This document shows positions 37,528 to 42,497 of a DNA stretch of 42,497 nt, one piece after another. Position 1 is the first letter of the stretch; each line of letters opens with the position of its first letter. The notes under the pieces were generated by a model. The model was not told the origin of the DNA. It saw only the letters and a list, made by a program, of their open reading frames with translations, and searched no databases. Position numbers and translations under genes: made by a program. The DNA comes from JBMDXB01 sp048594975 (lineage in GTDB: Bacteria > Acidobacteriota > Vicinamibacteria > Vicinamibacterales > 2-12-FULL-66-21). The stretch covers positions 1-42,497 of the forward strand of contig JBMDXQ010000022.1 in assembly GCA_048594975.1 (NCBI GenBank), in the 5' to 3' direction.

Positions 37528-38826
37528 ATGAAACTCCTTCTCAAAGGCGGCCGCGTCGTGGATCCCGCGTCGAACCGTGACGGCACGTTCGACGTGCTGA
37601 TCCACCAGGGGCGGATCGCCCGCGTCGCCCGCGACCTGCCGCCGGAGGGCGCCGACGTGTTCGAGATGGCGCGCGGCTGGATCGTCGCGCCCGGGCTCAT
37701 CGACATGCACGTGCACCTTCGCGAGCCCGGCCAGGAGCACAAGGAGACGATCGCGACGGGGTGCGCGGCCGCCGTGGCCGGCGGCTTCACCGCCGTCGCC
37801 TGCATGCCCAACACCGACCCGGTGAACGACCATGCCGGGATCACGCGCGCCATTCTGGAGAAGGCGGCGGCAGCGCAGCTCGCGCGCGTGTACCCGATCG
37901 GGGCGGTGTCGCTCGGCTCGCGGGGAGAACAGCTGGCCGAGCTCGCCGACCAGAAGGCGGCCGGCTGCGTGGCGTTCTCCGACGACGGGCGGCCGGTCGC
38001 GTCCGCGCTGCTGTTGCGGCGCGCGCTCGAGTACGCCGGGATGCTGGGCCTCCCGGTGATCGACCACTGCGAGGATCCGTCGCTCAAGGGCGATGGCGTC
38101 GTTCACGAAGGCTATTACGCGTCCCGGTTCGGGTTGCGCGGCATCCCCGGCATCGCCGAGTCGCTCATGGTCGAGCGCAACGTCGCGCTCGCGGAGCTGA
38201 CCGGTGCGCACGTGCACATCGCCCACATGAGCGCGCGGCAGTCGCTCCGGGCAGTGCGCGCCGGCCGGGAGCGCGGCGCGCGGGTGACGTGTGAGGTGAC
38301 GCCGCACCACTTCGTGCTGACCGATGAGGCGCTCGACGGCACGGTGGAGTACGACACCAATCTGAAGATGAACCCGCCGCTGCGCGAGGCGGCGGACCGC
38401 GACGCGATGCTGGAGGGCCTGGCCGACGGGACCATCGATGCCATCGCGACCGACCATGCGCCCCATCACGCCGACGAGAAGCTCGTCGAGTTCGACCAGG
38501 CGCCGTTCGGCATTGTCGGGCTGGAGACGGCAGTGCCGCTCGTGTTCGACCGGCTCGTCCACCAGGGGCGCATCACCGTGCGCCGCGCGATCGAGCTGCT
38601 CTCGGTGAACCCGGCCCGGCTGCTCAACGTCCCCGGGGGGACGCTGGCCGACGGCGCGCCCGCCGACGTGACGGTGCTGGCGCCGGACCTGGAGGCGACG
38701 GTCCGCGCCGCCTCGCTCCGCTCGAAGTCGAAGAACACGCCGTTCGACGGCTGGCACCTGCGGGGCGGCGTGGCCGCGACGATCGTCGGGGGCCGGGTCG
38801 TGTATCGCTTCCCTGAGACAGCATGA
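37528..38826 (+). CDS. pyrC: dihydroorotase
   Basis: This 432-residue class I dihydroorotase has the metal-binding DMHVHLREPGQEHKE, ACMPNTDPV, HCEDPSL, HIAHMSARQS, EVTPHHFVLTD, KMNPPLRE and ATDHAPHH with the catalytic Asp. It cyclises carbamoyl-aspartate to dihydroorotate. A 38-base gap from pyrB holds a small iterated motif (CCGGGGTCGGGGATCCGGGG), and the stop overlaps pyrE (ATGA). GTTTGLETAVPL-type IVGLETAVPLVFDRL is the family's C-terminal hallmark. Confidence 0.97.
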   Translation: MKLLLKGGRVVDPASNRDGTFDVLIHQGRIARVARDLPPEGADVFEMARGWIVAPGLIDMHVHLREPGQEHKETIATGCAAAVAGGFTAVACMPNTDPVNDHAGITRAILEKAAAAQLARVYPIGAVSLGSRGEQLAELADQKAAGCVAFSDDGRPVASALLLRRALEYAGMLGLPVIDHCEDPSLKGDGVVHEGYYASRFGLRGIPGIAESLMVERNVALAELTGAHVHIAHMSARQSLRAVRAGRERGARVTCEVTPHHFVLTDEALDGTVEYDTNLKMNPPLREAADRDAMLEGLADGTIDAIATDHAPHHADEKLVEFDQAPFGIVGLETAVPLVFDRLVHQGRITVRRAIELLSVNPARLLNVPGGTLADGAPADVTVLAPDLEATVRAASLRSKSKNTPFDGWHLRGGVAATIVGGRVVYRFPETA

Positions 38827-39542
38827 ACGGCGGCGAAGGCGCACGCGCACCGAGTGATGACGACATGACCACACTGACAGGCAACCGGGTCGAAGAGCTG
38901 CGCCGCCAGGCGCTCGCGAAGCTGCAGGAGTTCGAGGTGCTGATGCGCAACGGGCACTTCGACTTCGGCAACGGCTACCACGGACGCGTCTACCTTAATC
39001 CGCACCAGCTGTTGCGCTGTCCGTCGACCATCTGGCGGCTCGCACAGGACCTGCTCGACATCCTGCCGGCCGACCTGCTGGAGTCGACGGAGGTCGTGGC
39101 CGGTCCGGTCACGGGCGGGGCGCTGCTCGCCCACACGCTGGCCGGTCTACTGGACGGCCGACGCGCGCTGACGCACCCGCCGTGCAGCTTCGCGCCCTTT
39201 ACCTACGTGCACCGCGCGGGCCGGGGCGCAGCGGCGGGGGGCGAACACTCGCGCGAAGGCGGGTTCCTGCTGCGCAGCTTCTATGCCGCGCAGATGGCGG
39301 GGCGGCGCGTGATGCTGGCCGACGATGTGCGCAACACCGGGAAGACGTTCCAGCACTGCGCCGCGCTGGTGCGCGAGGCGGGCGGCACCGTCATCGCCAC
39401 GGTGGAGATCTGCGACCGCCTCGAGGCGATGGTGGACCTGGGCGTGCCAAACTACGCGCTCGTTGAGTACAAGGCGCCGGACAACTTCACGGTTGCGGAA
39501 TGTCCGATGTGCCGCGCGGGCGAGCCGATCACCGCATTCTGA
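38823..39542 (+). CDS. pyrE: orotate phosphoribosyltransferase
   Basis: This 239-residue phosphoribosyltransferase has VAGPVTGGALLAHTLAG, the PRPP motif VMLADDVRNTGKTFQHC, and the C-terminal EYKAPDNFTVAECPMCRAGEPIT, where CPMCRAGEPI matches the ending of OPRTases of the acidobacterial/thermophile type. It makes OMP from orotate and PRPP. The first 14 residues (MNGGEGARAPSDDD) are unstructured; ATG 38865 is an alternative start. It is the last enzyme gene of the pyrRBCE operon; pyrF is elsewhere (28110-28856). Confidence 0.93.
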   Translation: MNGGEGARAPSDDDMTTLTGNRVEELRRQALAKLQEFEVLMRNGHFDFGNGYHGRVYLNPHQLLRCPSTIWRLAQDLLDILPADLLESTEVVAGPVTGGALLAHTLAGLLDGRRALTHPPCSFAPFTYVHRAGRGAAAGGEHSREGGFLLRSFYAAQMAGRRVMLADDVRNTGKTFQHCAALVREAGGTVIATVEICDRLEAMVDLGVPNYALVEYKAPDNFTVAECPMCRAGEPITAF

Positions 39543-39576
39543 GCATACGCAGACGACGTCGCACAATCACACGTTT

Positions 39577-39595
39577 GCCGCACGGCGTGTGCGGC
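39577..39595 (+). terminator. hairpin GCCGCAC-GGCGT-GTGCGGC after pyrE
   Basis: A perfect 7-bp stem with a 5-base loop lies 34 bases after the pyrE stop and 17 bases before the next gene. No U-run follows, so termination of the pyr operon here is only possible. Confidence 0.4.
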
Positions 39596-39612
39596 GCACG
39601 GGGTAGACGACC

Positions 39613-40482
39613 GTGAAGCCCGCGCACGCGCGCGAACGCGATCTCACCGCCGCGCTCGAGCGCCTCTACCACGACTACAACCGCGAGGACTCGGCCAGCG
39701 ACCCGGTACACCGCGTCCGGCCGTTCCCGGAGCCGGCCGCCCGCGAAATCGCCGGGTTCTGCGCGGCGGCGCTGGCGTTCGGCCGCGTGGCCGGCGTGCT
39801 CAACTCGATCGATGCGCTGTTTGCCTGCATGGGTCCACACCCGGCGGCGTTCGTGCGCTCGTTCGAGCCCGACCGGCCGCACCCCGAGCTGCGCGCGATC
39901 GTCCACCGCTGGACGCGCGGCGCCGACCTCGTCGCGCTGCTCTGGATCCTGCGGCAGATGCTCGAGCGGTCGGGCTCGATCGAGGGCTTCTTTCTCGAAG
40001 GTTACTCGCCCGATGCCGAGGACGTCGGCGGTGCGCTGGACAGCTTCTCGACCCGGGCGCTGGCGCTCGACATGGGACGTGCCTACGGCCGGGTGCCGCG
40101 TCGTCCCGGCGTCTGTTACTTCTTCCCGCGGCCGTCAGCGGGCAGCGCGTGCAAACGGCTGAACCTCTTCCTGCGCTGGATGGTGCGGCGGGACGCGGTC
40201 GATCTCGGCGTCTGGCGGCGCGTCCCGCCGTCGAAGCTGATCGTGCCGCTGGACACGCACGTCATCCGTCTCGGCCGCTGCCTGCGGCTGACGCGCTACG
40301 TGAGCCCGGGCTGGAGGATGGCGGCCGACCTCACCAGGTCACTGCGCGCGCTGAACCCCGAGGACCCGGTGAAGTTCGACTTCTCGTTGTGCCACGTCGG
40401 GATGATGAACGCGTGCGGGTACCGGACGCAGCGCGGGGATGCGCACTGCCCGCTACGCGGGCTGTGCAGACCAAGAAGATGA
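39613..40482 (+). CDS. TIGR02757/DUF2400 family protein of unknown function
   Basis: This 289-residue protein matches the TIGR02757 group throughout: LYHDYNREDSASDPVHRV, AREIAGFCAAALAFGRV, CYFFPRPSAGSACKRLNLFLRWMVRRD, VPPSKLIVPLDTHVIRLGR and LRALNPEDPVKFDFSLCHVGMMNACGYR, with a final pair CxxxxxC (HCPLRGLC). The HhH-like and DTH features recall DNA glycosylases, and the C-terminal cysteines could bind an Fe-S cluster, but no activity is known to me. It starts at GTG 39613 downstream of the pyr operon. Confidence 0.9.
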   Translation: MKPAHARERDLTAALERLYHDYNREDSASDPVHRVRPFPEPAAREIAGFCAAALAFGRVAGVLNSIDALFACMGPHPAAFVRSFEPDRPHPELRAIVHRWTRGADLVALLWILRQMLERSGSIEGFFLEGYSPDAEDVGGALDSFSTRALALDMGRAYGRVPRRPGVCYFFPRPSAGSACKRLNLFLRWMVRRDAVDLGVWRRVPPSKLIVPLDTHVIRLGRCLRLTRYVSPGWRMAADLTRSLRALNPEDPVKFDFSLCHVGMMNACGYRTQRGDAHCPLRGLCRPRR

Positions 40483-40499
40483 CGTCGTTTGTCAATGCC

Positions 40500-40536
40500 G
40501 AATGCCGAATGCCGAACGGTTCGGCATTCGGCATTC
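40500..40536. terminator. 17-bp-stem hairpin of GAATGCC units between convergent genes
   Basis: GAATGCCGAATGCCGAA (40500-40516) and TTCGGCATTCGGCATTC (40520-40536) pair perfectly around CGG. The stem is itself made of GAATGCC steps, like the other iterated intergenic elements here. It sits between the TIGR02757 gene and the convergent TonB receptor gene and may terminate both. Confidence 0.65.
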
Positions 40537-40550
40537 AGCAGTGTCACACG

Positions 40551-42497
40551 TCAGAAGACGAACCGCCCTCCGAAGCGCAGCGACCGCCGGTCGCCGCTCG
40601 TGCCGGTGATCTGGCCGAAGGTGTTGCCGGCCGCCGTGCTGTAGCCAGTGCCCGGGTTGCCCCAGCGCACCGAGTTCGTGATGTTGTAGGCGTCGACCCG
40701 GAACTCCGCATACCGGGTACCGCTGATCTGGAACCGCTTGAACAGTGCGGCGTCGAGCTGCCAGAACCCTGGACCCTCCGGTCCGCCGTTGCGGCTCATG
40801 TTGCCCTGCACGGTGGCCGGTGGCAATGAGTAGACCGTTGGATCGAAGTAGAGTTCCCCGGGCCCAAGACCACCCAGTACCTTGTGGTCGCCGTTTTGGT
40901 CCGCGAACGCCGTGTTGCCAGGGGTGTTGAGCAGCGCGTCGTTGCCGGTGATATTGAGCGGCAAGCCCGACTGGGCAATGAACAACGTGCTGACCTGCCA
41001 TCCGCCGAGGATCTTGCTCGCCAGCCCCTCGTTCAGGAGCGCCTTGCCCGGGCCGATCGGCAGCTCGTAGATTGCCGTCATCACGTAGTTGTGCGTGCGG
41101 TCGAAATTCGAGCGGGCCCAGCTCTTCTCGAAGTCGATGGGTGTGCCGATCGAGGTGTTCTCGTTCACGTAGTCCCTGGAGCGGCTCAGCGTGTACGAGT
41201 TCGTCACCATGAATCCGTTCCTGAACCGGCGGTCGATCTTCATCTGCAGACCGTGATACTCGGATTTGCCGAGGTTCGTCTTGGTGCGCGTGGTGCCCGT
41301 CCGGTTGAACTGTGCGAACTGCGGCCGCCCGTTGTTGCCCGAGCCGTAGACGAGGCTGGCGTTCCGGTTCACGTCCAGCACGAGGTCGACGCCGCGGTTG
41401 CCGACATAGGCAATGTCCGCCGTCAGCTGGAAGGGGAGCTGCCGCTGATAGGCGACGTTCCAGGAGTGCAGCGTCCCTTCGCGCATGTCCGGGGAGATGA
41501 CGTCGAGGGTCGCGTTCTGCAGCGACGTACCGGCGATCGAGATGATCCCGTCTGCGGGGATGTCGAGGAGTGCCGGCGCCGGGAACCCGGCCGCCATCGA
41601 CCCGGCCGACTGGAAGGCGTTCACCGCCGACCCCGCATAGTTCTGCTTGACGGGGTAGTTGAACGCGTAGCGGTTGTCGGGGAATGGAATGGTGCTCGCG
41701 CCGTAGCCCGCGCGGAGAACCGTGTCGTTCGTCAACCGCCACGAGATGCCCGTGCGCGGCGCGAAGTTCTTGAACGTGTTCTTGACGTTGACCGAGTCGG
41801 TCGTGTCGCCGTAGCCGGAGACGCGGAGTGTGTGCGTCGACGGGTCGTACACCGACAAGCTGCCCTTACCTTCGAGGCCGATGAGCGGCGTGTAGTACTC
41901 CCACCGCAGACCAAGATCGACCGTGACGTTCGGTCGAGCCTGCCACTTGTCGTGCACAAACAGGAAGGTGGCCGCGTGCTGGGTGCCCGGCTCGTCGATG
42001 ACCTTGAGGTCACGCGTCACGCCGTTCGGCCAGTCGAGGAGGAACGACGCGAGCGAGTTGGCGACACCGCTCGTCGAGGCCGTTTCGGCGGGGTTGCCAG
42101 TACCTGACGCGTTGAAGTTGAACTGCCCGCGCGGGCCGCCCGCATCCTGCGTCTGCAGCAGCATGTCGCGGTTGTGACGCCACTCGCCGCCGAGTTTCAC
42201 GGTGTGGCTTCTCAGCAGCTTCGTCACCGTTGTGGCCACGCTCCACGTCGTGTCCGAGCGATCCCACGGCAGGCTCGGCGAGAACCCGAGCACTGGTGCG
42301 GTGTAGCCGCCGATCAGAATGCGCGACAAACCGCTCGTAAACTCGTCGATGTTCGCGCCGGGAATGCCGATCTCCGTGCTGCTGGTCAGGCCGACGCCTT
42401 GCGACAGCGCGATGTTGTGGTAGTAGTTCACGCCGCCGCGCACGTCCATGACCATCGTCGAATCGAAGACGTGCGTCCAGTTGCCGGCCGTGCTGAT
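40551..42497 (-). CDS. TonB-dependent receptor (Oar/CarboxypepD-type), 3' part
   Basis: The frame is open from the window edge to the stop at 40551, giving at least 648 residues of C-terminal barrel; the plug and the N-terminal carboxypeptidase-like domain lie outside. Repeated amphipathic strands with aromatic girdles (TVKLGGEWRHNRDM, VTVDLGLRWEYYTPL, NFAPRTGISWRLTNDTVLRAGYG, LTADIAYVGNRG, GFMVTNSYTLSRSRDYVNE, YAEFRVDAYNITN) and the final RFGGRFVF with terminal Phe are typical of this family, which is greatly expanded in acidobacteria. They import large substrates, often oligosaccharides or peptides, across the outer membrane with TonB energy. The substrate cannot be told. Confidence 0.92.
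   Translation of the reverse strand: MSTAGNWTHVFDSTMVMDVRGGVNYYHNIALSQGVGLTSSTEIGIPGANIDEFTSGLSRILIGGYTAPVLGFSPSLPWDRSDTTWSVATTVTKLLRSHTVKLGGEWRHNRDMLLQTQDAGGPRGQFNFNASGTGNPAETASTSGVANSLASFLLDWPNGVTRDLKVIDEPGTQHAATFLFVHDKWQARPNVTVDLGLRWEYYTPLIGLEGKGSLSVYDPSTHTLRVSGYGDTTDSVNVKNTFKNFAPRTGISWRLTNDTVLRAGYGASTIPFPDNRYAFNYPVKQNYAGSAVNAFQSAGSMAAGFPAPALLDIPADGIISIAGTSLQNATLDVISPDMREGTLHSWNVAYQRQLPFQLTADIAYVGNRGVDLVLDVNRNASLVYGSGNNGRPQFAQFNRTGTTRTKTNLGKSEYHGLQMKIDRRFRNGFMVTNSYTLSRSRDYVNENTSIGTPIDFEKSWARSNFDRTHNYVMTAIYELPIGPGKALLNEGLASKILGGWQVSTLFIAQSGLPLNITGNDALLNTPGNTAFADQNGDHKVLGGLGPGELYFDPTVYSLPPATVQGNMSRNGGPEGPGFWQLDAALFKRFQISGTRYAEFRVDAYNITNSVRWGNPGTGYSTAAGNTFGQITGTSGDRRSLRFGGRFVF

Overview
This is a GC-rich, gene-dense bacterial chromosome segment with no rRNA, tRNA, transposase, phage or CRISPR locus that I can see. 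The gene set suggests an Acidobacteriota-like organism, possibly Vicinamibacteria. The hints are a large Oar/CarboxypepD-type TonB-dependent barrel, a GldA/GldF/GldG/DUF4340 module, an aldolase-type microcompartment (BMC) locus with three BMC-P genes in a row, and many short iterated intergenic repeats. This is inference from gene content, not a database match.

Layout. 1-5556 (+): a TPR protein (5' end outside the window), a small YHS-like membrane protein, then a BMC locus. The locus holds a class II aldolase with a candidate C-terminal encapsulation helix, BMC-H, three BMC-P pentamer genes, and a 76-residue protein that looks like an encapsulation helix joined to a CxxCxxC tail. A D-2-hydroxyacid dehydrogenase, endonuclease III and a secreted cyclophilin follow. 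5516-6809 (-): a DUF72 gene without a normal start codon, and an ArsC/Spx-like gene whose first active-site Cys codon is an in-frame TGA followed by a bacterial SECIS-like hairpin, so a probable selenoprotein. 7061-9706 (+): queE, queC (preQ0 synthesis) and an AlaX-type tRNA editing enzyme. 9731-10933 (-): a trans-sulfuration/methionine gamma-lyase family PLP enzyme. 11384-11632: a ribbon-helix-helix antitoxin-like protein with no toxin. 11922-19076 (-): a HEAT protein, a PBP4-type carboxypeptidase, and the DUF4340-GldG-GldF-GldA module. 19265-21838 (+): an ArsR/SmtB sensor with a visible operator, and a Zn/Cd/Pb P-type ATPase. 21905-22612 (-): a REC-PilZ protein.

22670-26129 (+): a strong promoter, a LysW-like zinc-ribbon protein with a long acidic tail and C-terminal EDWDE, translationally overlapped with a LarE-type sulfur transferase, then a GT-C membrane protein. 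After a methyltransferase (-) and a Pal lipoprotein (+) come a 33-bp tandem repeat array, pyrF (-), a membrane-anchored AlkP-superfamily protein and three more GT-C-like membrane proteins. 35839-39542 (+) is a pyrimidine operon, pyrR-pyrB-pyrC-pyrE, with a PyrR-binding-like leader and a terminator-like hairpin. A TIGR02757 protein and the 3' part of a TonB-dependent receptor (-) close the window.

The most interesting items are the probable Sec-containing ArsC-like protein, the encapsulation-peptide-tagged Cys-rich microprotein in the BMC locus, and the LysW-like/LarE pair. Short hairpin-forming repeats of several unrelated families sit at many gene borders and in places seem to have altered gene starts or ends.
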